Numbered from the stretch's first letter, positions 1 through 13,645 are shown. The stretch is 64,000 bases of DNA from Dryas octopetala (GCA_963921425.1 OY992840.1:3722501-3786500); one strand, 5' to 3'. Translations and numbers: made by a program. Notes: generated from the sequence alone by a model not told the origin.

Positions 1-853
1 TGGGATTGTTTAATGGTATCAGATTATTGTGCCGTGGTTCTTACCAAAACCTCATTGACGCAGAAATTCTAACTGGGCAATTCGCGGGAACTAGAGTTTT
101 TCTACCAAAAATTCCTCTAAAGAATGCAGAGACTGCTGGACTCCCATTCAAATTGACAAGGAAGCAGTTTTCAGTTAAATTGAGTTTCTCCTTGACTATA
201 AACAAATCTCAAGGTCAGACAATACCACACGTAGGTATTTATCTTCCAGATCATGTTTTCAGTCTTGGGCAGTTATATATGGCTTTATCGAGAAAGGTTT
301 CAAGGTCAACAACTAAGGTTCAAGAGAAAAAAAGGCTCAATAGCCCAGTGAAAGTGGCATTTTTACCAGAAATGTGGTGTACAAAGAAGTTTTGCTCCAA
401 CCTGATAACGTATGACGTGTCTCTAATAAGCAACCTAATCATATGGATTAGGGTGGTTTTCCCTACAACTTTATTGCCCATTTGCACATATATTTTGAGA
501 ACTATTTCAATAAATTTAGTAATTGCATTCTCAGTTAATCCATGCCTCAAAAAGTGATAACATTTACTACAAAGTGCGACGACAATTTGGTCAGAAGGGA
601 AAAGCCGGCCTCTCGCATGTATTACTTGAGATGAACCCGATACTTAGACTTAGAACAACAACTATTGTAACAAATCAACGGTGTATGCGTAAAAAAGTTG
701 ATGCCAATCTAAAAAAACATGAAACATTCTCACACTAGAAACAAAAAAACTTCAAAGGTGCACATTAATAAATAGACTGTATGCCCAAAAATTAACGTAT
801 GCGCAATAGAAAGAGCCGCTTCGCACTCGCGAGAGTGAGTGCGGAGAGGCTAG
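1..853 (+). mobile_element. Helitron, 3' part, copy 1 (enters from outside the window)
   Basis: The end of a rolling-circle transposon. It holds the C-terminal helicase coding region followed by about 300 bp of non-coding tail. Near 816-843 there is a GC-rich hairpin (arms CGCACTC and GAGTGCG, 8-nt loop), then the terminus CTAG at 850-853 with the expected T at 854. The 5' end lies left of the window. Positions 1-853 match 2728-3580 almost base for base. The tail is also recognisably related to the 3' end of the Helitron at 56729-58840. Confidence 0.85.
3..557 (+). pseudogene. Helitron Pif1-like helicase, C-terminal fragment, copy 1
   Basis: The reading frame encodes the last part of a Pif1-family helicase as found in the RepHel protein of plant Helitrons. 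Visible landmarks are NGIRLLCRGSY, GTRVFLPKIPL, a KQFSVKLSFSLTINKSQGQT block (the conserved helicase segment ending in the SQGQT glutamine motif) and a final ALSRKVSR segment. The N-terminus and the Rep domain are outside the window. Family members stop soon after the ALSR motif; here the frame runs on to a stop at 555-557. No complete protein can come from this copy within the window. Confidence 0.8.
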
Positions 854-2276
854 TAATTAAATAAAGCTAACTACTGGTGTGGACTACTACACTTTTTAGA
901 CTTTTTATGTCATGGGAGTCTATTAAAATGGGCCTCCTTACATATTCACATTAAAAAAGTTGGGGATGTTATTGTTTTTTTTGTTTTTGTTTTTGGTGTA
1001 ATGCTCAAATTAAAGTCATCATGTATGCGTTCATATCTTATTTTTTATTTTGTTAATCTCTTGATCAATTAATTGCCAAAAGTACGTAACCTTAATTCCT
1101 TTTTTATTCATTTTAGAAACATAATTTGGGATTTGGGGTTTATGGTTTATGGTTTGGGGTTTGGAACTCGAATTTTCGCTATCTAGAGTTCGGAATTGAA
1201 GCTTCGGGGTTGGGTTCTTGGGTTTAGGGTCGGTGGTTGAGGACTCGACGTTTGCTTTAAATTCATAAAATAAGTTTAAAAAAAATTAAACAGGCTATAA
1301 AAAGAAATAGGGATAATGTGGAAATTAAATTGATAAATAAGATTTAAAGAAAAAAAAAAGGAATACATGATAACTTTTTGGAAATGCCAATACAACCTCC
1401 CATAAAGTTTTATTAAAGATTTTGAAGGCGGCTGGTTACCCATCGAGGTGGCTGCTCAAAATAGTCTTCTACGAGGCATGCCTTATGTACATCATTTCAC
1501 ATTGAGATGAGACCTACCTCATTGTGAGATGATATCGCATAAGACATACCCCATTGAAGAAGTAGTGCAAGCCTACAAATGGTTACTAACCCAACTAGTT
1601 TATTGATCGGACCTATTTGTGCTACCAAAGGAAAAGGAAGGGAAACTTTAAAATGACCCTCTTTTTAGCTTTGCTATCCTCATACTTAAGTTTTATTTGG
1701 ATAGAGTGTAGAGAGAGCAAGAAAAAGAGCCCTTTTAGAATTTTCCAAAAACGAAAAATTCTAGCAATGTATCTAAATCTAGAACCCCACAGCCCAACCC
1801 AGTCCCTAAACGTAGCCCACTTCTCCAGGCCCTGTTCCCCAACCCCTGGGTCTAGAGACCCGTACGCAACCCACTCCCTCCCACTCTCACTTCACTTGTG
1901 CCATTCTGCGTTATGCGTCTCTTCTTTACCCACTGACCCAGGTATTCCTTTTTGTCTTTTTTTAGTTTCTTATTTTATTTTCTAACTTAGGATTTAATTA
2001 GTGTCAATTAAGATTTTAATTGATTGATGAGTTGTATGCAATACTTGATTCTTTGTCGTTCAATAGAAGTATATGTTTAAAATTCTGTACATTTGGATTT
2101 TTATTCTGCTTTTGAAACCATGAAAGAATGTATATATATATATATATATTTTAATTTGACTTTTTTTTATCATGCAATTGATTGATTTTCCAGATTTATC
2201 TTGTTCTTTATTTGTACAGAGGCTTCAGATTTCTTGGTAGAAAATTTGACCCATCAAGCCAATTTTACATATTGAA
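854..2276 (+). promoter_or_regulatory. Duplicated PYRB upstream region and leader, copy 1
   Basis: About 1.4 kb copied from the region upstream of PYRB. It holds an AT-rich stretch, a run of GGTTTATGG-like motifs near 1130-1180, a pyrimidine-rich leader around 1780-1940, and an apparent leader intron. The donor is after CCCAG near 1941 and the acceptor TTTGTACAG ends near 2219. A (TA)n microsatellite lies near 2130-2150. No coding gene is visible. If active, it would drive the chimeric frame that starts at 2277. Confidence 0.6.
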
Positions 2277-3056
2277 ATGGCTGCTTTATCATCACTATTT
2301 TCGTGTTCATTCCAAGGCGTCATGCCATTTCACGAAACAAAGATATGTTCTAAACAATTGGGTCACCCCAACTTAAAGTATCTAACACATTCAAGGATGT
2401 TACCCAATGAGAAATCATCAAAAAGCAAGCAAACCGAGAAATTCTCGCAAAAGAATGGGATGTTGTTCCGGGCATTGGGATTTTTGGTGGAAAGAGCCTT
2501 AATAACCCCTACAAACGAAGTTGTTGACATGTTGAATGAAAATATAATTGGTATCTTTCCAGGTATGGAAGAGACTTTGTATTCATTTGACAAGGTCGAG
2601 GACAACACAAGAAATTTGTATCAACCAGAATTTTTAAATGCAATAACGGTTGGTGGTTTTCCGCCACACAAATTGACGTTAAAGAGAGGTGCTCCAATCA
2701 TCTTGCTAAGGAATATTGATCCGAAATTGGGATTGTGTAATGGTACCAGATTATTGTGCCGTGGTTCTTACCAAAACCTCATTGACGCAGAAATTCTAAC
2801 TGGGCAATTTGCGGGAACTAGAGTTTTTCTACCAAGAATTCCGCTAAAGAATGCAGAGACTGCTGGACTCCTATTTGAATTGACAAGGAAGCAGTTTCCA
2901 GTTAAATTGAGTTTCTCCTTGACTATAAACACATCTCAAGGTCAGACAATACCACACGTAGGCATTTATCTTCGAAATCATGTTTTCAGTCATAGGCAGA
3001 GTTGTATGTGGCTTTATCGAGAGGGGTTTCAAGGTCAACAACTAAGGTTCAAATAA
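2277..3056 (+). CDS. Chimeric ORF: PYRB transit-peptide region fused to Helitron helicase C-terminus
   Basis: An uninterrupted 259-residue frame. Residues 1-68 are nearly identical to the start of the intact aspartate carbamoyltransferase at 7318 (MAALSSLFSCSFQG onward, the plastid transit region). From about residue 69 it becomes a Pif1-type Helitron helicase: ERALITPTNEVVDMLNE, PIILLRNIDP, LCNGTRLLCRG and a LTINTSQGQT motif. The join lies at the boundary of the tandem duplication, so it arose from that event and not from splicing. The helicase part lacks the N-terminal Walker A motif, so no helicase activity is expected. A plastid-imported fragment is conceivable only if the locus is transcribed. 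It may equally be a silent pseudogene. Confidence 0.7.
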   Translation: MAALSSLFSCSFQGVMPFHETKICSKQLGHPNLKYLTHSRMLPNEKSSKSKQTEKFSQKNGMLFRALGFLVERALITPTNEVVDMLNENIIGIFPGMEETLYSFDKVEDNTRNLYQPEFLNAITVGGFPPHKLTLKRGAPIILLRNIDPKLGLCNGTRLLCRGSYQNLIDAEILTGQFAGTRVFLPRIPLKNAETAGLLFELTRKQFPVKLSFSLTINTSQGQTIPHVGIYLRNHVFSHRQSCMWLYREGFQGQQLRFK

Positions 3057-3580
3057 AAAAAGGCTCAATAGCTGGGGAAAGTGGCATTTTTACCAGAAAT
3101 ATGGTGTACTAAGAAGTTTTGCTCCAACCCGATAACGTATGACTTGTCTCTTATAAGCAACCTAATCATATGGATTAGGGTGGTTTTCCCTACAACTTTA
3201 TTGCCCATTTGCACATATATTTTGAGAACTATTTCAATAAATTTAGTAATTGCATTCTCAGTTAATCCATGCCTCAAAAAGTGATAACATTTACTACAAA
3301 GTGCGACGACAATTTGGTCAGAAGGGAAAAGCCGGCCTCTCGCATGTATTACTTGAGATGAACCCGATACTTAGACTTAGAACAACAACTATTGTAACAA
3401 ATCAACGGTGTATGCGTAAAAAAGTTGATGCCAATCTAAAAAAACATGAAACATTCTCACACTAGAAACAAAAAAACTTCAAAGGTGCACATTAATAAAT
3501 AGAATGTATGCCCAAAAATTAACGTATGCGCAATAGAAAGAGCCGCTTCGCACTCGCGAGAGTGAGTGCGGAGAGGCTAG
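2481..3580 (+). mobile_element. Helitron, 3' part, copy 2 (5' end cut off by the duplication junction)
   Basis: It begins in the middle of the helicase gene at the duplication junction. It ends with the same hairpin (about 3543-3570) and CTAG at 3577-3580, followed by T. The helicase frame is shared with the chimeric ORF 2277-3056. The element therefore has no 5' end here and cannot move as a unit. Confidence 0.83.
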
Positions 3581-5789
3581 TAATTAAATAAAGCTAACTA
3601 CTGGTGTGGACTACTACACTTTTTAGACTTTTTATGTCATGGGAGTCTATTAAAATGGGCCTCCTTACATATTCACATTAAAAAAGTTGGGGATGTTATT
3701 GTTTTTTTTGTTTTTGTTTTTGGTGTAATGCTCAAATTAAAGTCATCATGTATGCGTTCATATCTTATTTTTTATTTTGTTAATCTCTTGATCAATTAAT
3801 TGCCAAAAGTACGTAACCTTAATTCCTTTTTTATTCATTTTAGAAACATAATTTGGGATTTGGGGTTTATGGTTTATGGTTTGGGGTTTGGAACTCGAAT
3901 TTTCGCTATCTAGAGTTCGGAATTGAAGCTTCGGGGTTGGGTTCTTGGGTTTAGGGTCGGTGGTTGAGGACTCGACGTTTGCTTTAAATTCATAAAATAA
4001 GTTTAAAAAAAATTAAACAGGCTATAAAAAGAAATAGGGGTAATGTGGAAATTAAATTGATAAATAAGATTTAAAGAAAAAAAAAAGGAATACATGATAA
4101 CTTTTTGGAAATGCCAATACAACCTCCCATAAAGTTTTATTAAAGATTTTGAAGGCGGCTGGTTACCCATCGAGGTGGCTGCTCAAAATAGTCTTCTACG
4201 AGGCATGCCTTATGTACATCATTTCACATTGAGATGAGACCTACCTCATTGTGAGATGATATCGCATATGACATACCCCATTGAAGAAGTAGTGCAAGCC
4301 TACAAATGGTTACTAACCCAACTAGTTTATTGATCGGACCTATTTGTGCTACCAAAGGAAAAGGAAGGGAAACTTTAAAATGACCCTCTTTTTAGCTTTG
4401 CTATCCTCATACTTAAGTTTTATTTGGATAGAGTGTAGAGAGAGCAAGAAAAAGAGCCCTTTTAGAATTTTCCAAAAATGAAAAATTCTAGCAATGTATC
4501 TAAATCTAGAACCCCACAGCCCAACCCAGTCCCTAAACGTAGCCCATTTCTCCAGGCCCTGTTCCCCAACCCCAGGGTCTAGAGACCCGTACCCAACCCT
4601 CTCCCTCCCACTCTCACTTCACTTGTGCCATTCTGTGTTCTGGGTCTCTTTTTTACCCATTGACCCAGGTATTCATTTTTCTTTTTTTTTAGGCCCCGTT
4701 TGGTATTCTATTTAAAACCAGTTTTTTGTTTTTAAAATCCCAAAATCATTTTTAAGTTTAGAAAATGCGTTTGGTAGCCAATTTGAAAAATGAATATTTA
4801 AAAAAAATTCAGAAACCGGGCATTTTATAAAAACGACTAAACATCGTTTTTTCCGTTTTTTTCTCACGTAACCTCTGCCTCGCCCCGTTCTCTCTCCCCT
4901 CGACCTAGCCTCTCCGTCATCAACCCGATCGCTCTCTCCAGCCTCAAACATCGATGTTTGGTTACTAAGAAAATTAAAATCGTTTGGTTACCTCCTTCTC
5001 TATGGTTGCAGTCTCTTCCAATTCCAATATCAAGGTAAATAGATTTTCACCCATAGATTGAGTTTTCTTTTGTTTATTGATTTTGGTTTTAATTTTCTGT
5101 TTTAGGTTTCTTGAGACAATGAATTAGTGGCTTTTGATAATTTATTAAATTTCAGGTTCAATTTATTTGGTTTATATGGGTTTTTTGTATAGTTTCAGGT
5201 TCAATTTATTTGGTTGTTTTGGGTTTTACGGGGGCTTGAATTTGACAATCTGGGTTTGCTTCATTTTATGTTCTTAAGCCTCTCTTCGTGTTTTTTCCCA
5301 TATTTTATTGTCATTTGCTAAATTCTTTGTGCTAATGAGTTTGCTTTAGTATATGTTTTTAGGCCACTCTTCAGTTTATCTTCTTAGTCCTTAATTAGTT
5401 GTTTCTTGTTTTGATGAGCTTTAATGCAGACTCATTGTGTTTGCTTTTGTGCCCTTTTCATGATTTGTTTGGTGGGATGCTCTATTGCTATCTTTTGGTG
5501 CACCATAGTAAACACACAAAAAGAAATAAGCAAGAAGAGAGGAAGAGCCAACAAAAGAGGTCGTGCCCTGTAGGTTGTATATCCAGAGAATAGTTTTCTG
5601 TGTCTTTTCACAGTAGCTTATGATTGAGAATTATAAGCTACTAATTTTAAATTTAAAACACACACAATTGTAAGTTATTAGTTTGCTTATTTATAAACCC
5701 CTTTGTGATTTTTCTCAATGAGTTAAAATTTATTATGTTTTCAAGACCATTATGCAATGAGAATTACTGCTTGTCAATCTGCAGGACTC

Positions 5790-5880
5790 CTCAGTCTTTA
5801 ATTACATCAGCAACCTTTCTCCAATTGAGCCAGTCATGTTTGTCATTTGCAACTGAAGAGGTTTGGGCATCCTACATTAA
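5790..5880 (+). pseudogene. Possible Myb/SANT-like exon remnant inside the Harbinger element
   Basis: A short frame ends ATEEVWASYIK directly before GTATGC, a good splice donor. The W-x(2)-YIK pattern resembles the start of the Myb/SANT-like domain found in the second protein of PIF/Harbinger elements. The match is short, so it may be chance. Confidence 0.3.
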
Positions 5881-6061
5881 GGTATGCATAAATTACCTTG
5901 CACTGTGTTTGCACTTGAGATTGATGTACTTTGATTATATGCTTATTTGGTTGTGTGCTGCATTCTATCTGATATGTGCATGGTCTCTCCATTATTGTTG
6001 CCATTTTGTTGGTGTGGATGTGTCATGAATCTATGTAAAGGTTGCATTAGAGCTAGAGTGT

Positions 6062-6234
6062 CATTGGTTGTATTCTGAAAACTGTTCTTTGAATATCCTA
6101 CAAAGGTTGAGCATAATGACTGATGTTGCATTGGCATTGGAATACCTCCACCATGGTTATTCAATGTCTATTGTCCATTGTGATTTGAAGCCAAGCAATA
6201 TACTACTAGATGATGATATGGTTGTCAAGCTGAC
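6062..6234 (+). pseudogene. Captured fragment of an LRR receptor-like kinase
   Basis: A frame reads LYSENCSLNILQRLSIM, then DVALALEYLHHG, then IVHCDLKPSNILLDDDMVVKL. This is kinase subdomain VIb with the HCDLKPSNILLD catalytic loop of LRR-XII-type receptor kinases, where the HRD arginine is replaced by cysteine, as is usual in that group. The frame ends at a TGA directly after VVKLT, where the DFG motif would follow. Subdomains I-V and VII-XI are absent. It lies wholly inside the Harbinger element, so it is best read as host gene capture without function. Confidence 0.8.
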
Positions 6235-7317
6235 ATGATGTCAAGCTGATATGTTCATATCTTGAGCAGCTTGACAACATTAATGATCTATATTAATTGT
6301 CTGGCAATTGATTTGGTCATTATTATCTAAATTATATTTATGTTTGTTATCAAACTTTTTTTTTTAACACATGTTTATATATAAATAGCTTATTTGTGTG
6401 TGTTTATAGGATGAAGTGATGAACCTAACTGAGATTGACAATGATGATTCAAGTTCTGAAAGTAATTCATCCACTGATTTAGAGGATTCACTTGAAGAGT
6501 TGCTCGTAATTACAAATCTACGTGAACATCACTCACGTTTATTATTTTGTTATCTTGGATGTTTGAATGATTCTTGAATTTGTGTTAATTTGAAGTAAAC
6601 TTTGTATTATTTTGAATGATTCTTGAATTTGTGCTATGAAATTTTGTTATCGGTCTTTGGTTACGGTCCTTGTGTATAAAGTCTCAAGTCCTGGGTCTCG
6701 GGTCTCGGGTCCAAGATCCTGGGCCTCGGTTTTCGGATATTAGGTCTCGACGGTTGTGTATTAAGTCTTGAGTTCCAACTCTAAGTCTAAATCCTTATAC
6801 AAATATATTGAAAAAAAATATATATTTTATAAAATATCAACCAAACAAGTTTTCAAAAATTTTAAAATTTAAAAACAATTTTTAAGTTTCATACCAAACA
6901 AGTTTCCAAATTTTAAAAACTGGAATTAAAATCTCACATTTTAAAAATGGATCCATGTTTTTGAATTTTTTTTTAATTGGATACCAAACAGGGCCTTAGT
7001 TTCTTATTTTGTTTTCTAACTTAGGATTTAATTAGTGTCAATTAAAATTTTAATTGATTGATGAGTTGTATGCAATACTTGATTCTTTGTCGTTCAATAG
7101 AAGTATATGTTTAGAATTCTGTACATTTGGATTTTTGTTCTGCTTATGAAACCATGAAAGAATGTATATATATATATATATTTTTTTTTTTTTAATTTGA
7201 CTTTTTTTTATCATGCAATTGATTGATTTTCCAGTTTTATCTTGTTCTTTATTTGTACAGAGGCTTCAGATTTCTTGGTAGACAATTTGACCCATCAAGC
7301 CAATTTTACATATTGAA

Positions 7318-9450
<2,133 letters not shown>

Positions 9451-10782
9451 GGGAAGCATCTTTTAGGGAGATGCTTTTGGCAGTCAAAAATACCTCATGC
9501 ACTCCTCATGTGTGTGAGTGTAGAGGAGTGCAAGAAGTCATTTTTGGAGTGCCAAATCGTCTCCTTTCTTTAATCTTCTAGTTTTGACAATTGCTTCATT
9601 TCCTTTGTTATTAATTGGAACAAGTTTTGGTCAAAAAAACAGCAGAAAGTTGTTGAGTTCAATGACAAGCGGCTTATTAATGAAGTTCAGTTTCTTTTGT
9701 CTAATTTTTTGAATATTCATTTTAGGCGTCCGTTAGGTCTTGATTGAATATTCATTGAGGTGGGGGAGGGAAAGAGAGAGTTCCTTATGATATTATTATG
9801 AGCACTGCTACCATTACTAAATTTATTTATCAAATTTTGTTCAACAAATGTGTTAGTATTTGATTTATTCAAATTTGAGTTCATTCTAGATGTTATTTAT
9901 TTCTTACAAGATAAATGAATGTGCACAGACATAATTTGGTTAACTGATTTTGTAAACAATTTTGGTAAGCCTTACATTATTGTATTATTATTATTTTTTC
10001 TTTCGGTATAATTGAGCTGAAGCCCAATAGAAAGAAAAGCTATGCTACAATCAATCTGGGCCTCAGCACATATTAAACGTCGAGGCCCAATCATCCTGTA
10101 AAAGTACCAAAAGAGTATCACGAGGTAATCGAAAACGTGGAGGCCCAAATCAGAATTATTGAATTATTATTGTTGCGTAATTTGATTAAACTGGATATTC
10201 CATTAACCAAATGCATGTCTGCTTTCAGTGGTGATTAGTGATTAGGATGAACCTTAACAAAATCATATGTATGACAATTAATTATCTTATAATAAACATG
10301 TGAATCACGTAATGGCCGGCTTAATAAATGTAATAAGTTTGTTAACTCTTGGATTGGAGCTACGCAGCTGATCGACTTATGTAAAACAAAATTTACCGAA
10401 TAGATAAGACGGATCATTCTCCAATTCTTGTTAATATTTTGAGCTCTTAATTTGTCACCATTCTGCTGAAGCCAGCAATTAAAGGGCTAATTAATTAAAC
10501 TAAACACATGCTTTGAGATGTTCAATCATACGTGAATTAATTTATTAAAATGCATACATTAATTTCACGTTGTAGTACGTTATGAATTAATAACCAAGAA
10601 GATAAAAGAAGGATAAGTATATACCAATAATAAAATTAATTAACAAAACAATTATAATAGTTTAGCAAAATAAAATTACTAATCACCTATAAATTAATAA
10701 ATACAAGAGCTTGGATGGTGGCAAAAGCATCAAGCGATTCAAGCCATCAAGCATATTTCACATCAATTAAATCAATCCTTTC
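9451..10782. other. Intergenic, PYRB 3' flank
   Basis: The first roughly 250 bp probably contain the PYRB 3' UTR. The rest is AT-rich. A stretch near 10015-10155 repeats AGGCCCAA-like words. No gene, RNA gene or transposon end could be recognised. Confidence 0.5.
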
Positions 10783-11318
10783 ATGGGGAGCATAGCAACA
10801 AGGTGGAGGGTTTTGAGCGGCGAGAACGAGTGGAGGGTCGACATTGATCTCCGCCGCTACATCATTCACTACGGTGAAAGGGCCGCCGCTATAGGCGACG
10901 CCTTCATTGACGAGACAAAATCAGACAACCTCGGACTTTCCCGATATGCCAAGAGGAACTTGTTCTCCGCGGTGGGTTTGGAGAAAGGTAACCCGTACAA
11001 GTACTCGGTGAAGAAGTATTAATTTATATGCAGCAACCGAAAGATTGCCCGGGAAATCAATCTGGCTCGGTTATGAAGGAAAGCAAGTGTTGGGGAGGAG
11101 GGACATTCTGATTTCATGGAGAGGAACCAAGTTGACAGAAGAATATGGTATTGACTTAGACGTCGGTTTGGTCTCAGCTTCTGATATTTTTGGCCAGGAC
11201 AATGTCAATGACCCCAAGCTGCACTCTGGTTGGCATGCCTATTATACTAGTGTTGATTCTGATTCCCCCGACAATCAAACTGCTAGCGCAGAGCCCAGGT
11301 ACTTGTTTTCTTCTTTCT
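10783..11318 (+). pseudogene. Phospholipase A1-II (DAD1-like lipase), truncated pseudogene
   Basis: The first frame (10783-11022) begins MGSIATRWRVLSGENEW. It continues with DIDLRRYIIHYGERA, GDAFIDE and RYAKRNLFSAVGLEKGNPYKY, the N-terminal signature of plant class II phospholipase A1. After a frameshift near 11020 the match resumes: LYAATERLPG, then LGRRDILISWRGT, then DPKLHSGWHAYYTS. Compared with the family it lacks the usual GLLDPL segment near residue 18, a block after LYAATERLPG, and everything after about the first half, including the GxSxG serine and the Asp/His of the triad. An hAT element starts about 440 bp downstream. Not functional. Confidence 0.85.
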
Positions 11319-11760
11319 AAGATCAATTAATTCATCAAATGTTTTTCATCAAAAGAAAAATTAATCAAATAAGTATTTACATGCAATAGTGATAAACCAC
11401 ACCTTATAACCCACTAAGAAATGTCATATTTTTCTAATGTTGAATCTTTCTCTCAACACGTCCATGTATGTGTAGTTACACTCAAGTCTAACATGTGGCC
11501 AATTCACACTGGGGTGATGTGAGAGCACGTTAGCAGCTTGACATGACACTTGTATAACTTGCGCGCTCTGATACCATAACGAAAATTCGAGCATTCAACC
11601 CAAAACTAATTGACATGTAATAATGGATGAAGACCCAACACCTTATAAACCACTAAGTACACAATTCTATATTTTTCCATCCGAGAACTTCCTTCAAATA
11701 TATACGTATATATGAAGTACGTTAACATCATTCTATTTAATTTTTCAGGTTCTAGGCTAC
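11319..11760. other. Spacer between lipase pseudogene and hAT element
   Basis: AT-rich. A pyrimidine stretch ending TTTTTCAG at 11748 could be a relic of a lipase intron acceptor, but no lipase coding follows it. Confidence 0.3.
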
Positions 11761-13412
11761 CAAGGAATGAAATTTCGAAAATTTCGGCGAAATTTCGTCG
11801 AAATTTTCGTTTTTGGGGAGCCCCGAAATTTTATAACATACCCATTAATTTTCGATAATTTTTCGGTGAAATTTTCGAAATTTCGCTTAAATTTCAGCCG
11901 AAATTTCGAAGATGCTACACGTGTATTTTTGTAAACTTTCGGCGAAATTTGGCGAAATTTCACCCAAATTTCATCGAAATTTCGAACCCATCCATTTTCA
12001 ACATTTCCCAACCCTCCCCAGTGATTTATCTACACTTCCCAGCCCCCCCGACGACTTTTCTACATTTCCCAGCTCTCCTTCGGCGACTTCTCTACATTTC
12101 CTAGCCCCTCCTCCTTGATGGCTTCCCCTCGTGACCCCAGAACAGAGATCGACGGCGAAAGAGAGTGAGGTGACATAGATGCAAGAGAGAGAGAGGGGAG
12201 AGAGAGAACTGAGAAACAAAGATGAGGAAGAGGGAGGGAGAGGGAGAGAGAGAGAGAGAGAGAGGAGCGGCAGCACAAGTATGACTAGCAGACTAGGGTT
12301 AAGTGGTTATTCACTTATTCAAAGGCTTTAGTGCTTTACAGCCTTTACTGTTTTAGCTTTTTTATTTTGGGAAAGGCTTTAGCTGTGTAAGCCTTTAAGC
12401 GGGTGGGTGTATTACGTTTTTTTTTTTGGCCATCAACAATTCAGCATATTGGGTATTACTGCATTAGTATTAGTGTATTACAAATTGGTGGAAGTAATAG
12501 CCTAATAGGTTTTATAATTTTTTAGAGTTCTAGAGTTTTAGGAATATTGAGTATAAAAATTTAATAATAAAAAAAATATATATAAACTAAACAACTATAT
12601 AAACATAATTATATAATTTTTGTACCAAAAAAAACATAATTACATAATTTATAGGTATTAACTAGTCTAATTAAAAACTTTGTACTAAAACTATATACAT
12701 TACATATTTAAATATGTTTTTTTATCAGACATTAGGGTATTAAAAATGTAATAAAAACCTAATTAAAAGTTTAAAACAATATAAACTATAATATGGTTTT
12801 GTTTTTAGAAAAACTATAATATGGGTTTAGTAATTTTATATAAGTTTATAAACTAAATATCACTATGGAGTATTTAAGTTTATAATTTTATATAAGTTTG
12901 TAAGTATATAAGTTTAATATAATTTAGGGTTTAGGGAGTGGTTTATTGTTGATGGTTTCTGGTTTAGGAGGTAGGGTTAAGTAAATTTAATAATATACGG
13001 TATAGGGTATATAGAGGGTATAGCCTTACATGATATAGGGTATATGAAGGGTTATAGCCTTACATGATATGATACATGGTTTAGGGTTTAGGGTATGAGA
13101 TGTTATTTATATAATTATTAATCAGTGACCCATTTTTCTAATAGTATTTGCATCCAGCGCGCATTATATTCAGCTTATATCACATGAAACCTACTATATA
13201 ATTTGGTTTCTTCAATATTTTTTATCTATGTAGTAGATAATATGTTAAATAAACATATGGTTAAGTTTCATTCAAAATTTCTGTATTTTGATAGTAATTT
13301 CCATCGTTTTTGTCTAATTTTATCGAAATCGAAATTTCCGCGAAAATTTCCGTCAAAATTTCCGTCAAAATTTCCATCGAAAATTTCCTCGAAATCGAAA
13401 TTACACTCATTG
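11761..13412 (+). mobile_element. Non-autonomous hAT element (GAAATTTCG family, member B)
   Basis: The left end CAAGGAATGAAATTTCG is matched in inverse orientation by the right end CGAAATTACACTCATTG. Both subterminal regions (11766-11990 and 13320-13405) are packed with GAAATTTCG-like words on either strand. Before the right end lies a block (about 13155-13260: GCGCGCATTATATTC, then TATCACATGAAACCTAC, then TAGATAATATGTTAAATAAA) shared with the larger element at 19287-24212 and, inverted, with 45685-47086. The interior has a CT/GA-rich tract (12170-12270) and AT-rich DNA with TTTAGGG-like words, no transposase. The flanking octamer is unclear: TAGGCTAC lies on the left, and a 7-of-8 match (TAGGTTAC) starts 18 bp beyond the inferred right end. 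Confidence 0.75.
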
Positions 13413-13645
13413 ATTACAACCATTAAGACATAGGTTACAAAATGTTAAAATGATGGAGGTTATGGATGTTATGTTGATCATCCACAACTCATGTACTTAC
13501 AACACCAAACATATTATTAAAGAGTGCTTGATGTTGCTGCGGGTGGGCAGGGTTTTGGTTGTTTTCAATTTTTAATTTTTTTTTTCCAGTTATTTATTTT
13601 TTTGAATTTTATTTTAGTTTTTAAAATAATTTGGGAAAAATTTAC

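Larger units (their letters stand above)
1..2480 (+). repeat. Tandem duplication, left copy
   Basis: Every landmark here recurs 2,727 bp to the right: helicase, Helitron terminus at 853/3580, leader at 1767/4494. After the Harbinger insertion in the right copy, the PYRB start codon recurs at 2277/7318. Identity is very high, with scattered single-base differences. The left copy ends inside PYRB exon 1 at about 2480, where the sequence switches abruptly to helicase. The left boundary is outside the window. Confidence 0.9.
4692..6995. mobile_element. PIF/Harbinger-type element in the PYRB leader intron
   Basis: The ends are GGCCCCGTTTGGTAT and ATACCAAACAGGGCC, a 15-bp terminal inverted repeat with one mismatch. 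They are bordered by TTA at 4689-4691 and 6996-6998, the classic target duplication of PIF/Harbinger (Tourist-like) elements. Copy 1 of the tandem duplication keeps the uninterrupted site near 1959-1961 with a single TTA, which confirms the boundaries. The 2,304-bp interior has no intact transposase. It contains a kinase fragment (6062-6234) and a possible Myb/SANT-like exon (about 5800-5880), so it is non-autonomous. Confidence 0.9.
3581..7317 (+). promoter_or_regulatory. Upstream region, leader and leader intron of PYRB
   Basis: The functional PYRB copy is preceded by about 0.9 kb of upstream DNA to the Helitron terminus at 3580. A pyrimidine-rich leader follows (about 4505-4668), ending TGACCCAG before GTATTC, a good donor at 4669. 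A plausible acceptor, TTTGTACAG, ends at 7260. The leader intron would be about 2.6 kb, of which 2.3 kb is the Harbinger insertion. A (TA)n microsatellite lies near 7163-7182. No clear TATA box was found. The exon structure of the leader is inferred, not proven. Confidence 0.5.

Noticed and set aside
1130-1180. GGTTTATGGTTTATGG run as a telomere-like promoter box
   Set aside because: Only a few imperfect units; no evidence for a telobox beyond base composition.
13413-13438. Extending hAT member B to 13430 so that TAGGCTAC/TAGGTTAC forms the target duplication
   Set aside because: The family-type terminus (CATTG, inverse of CAATG) lies at 13412. The 18-bp extension has no counterpart in members A and C, so the octamer match may be chance.
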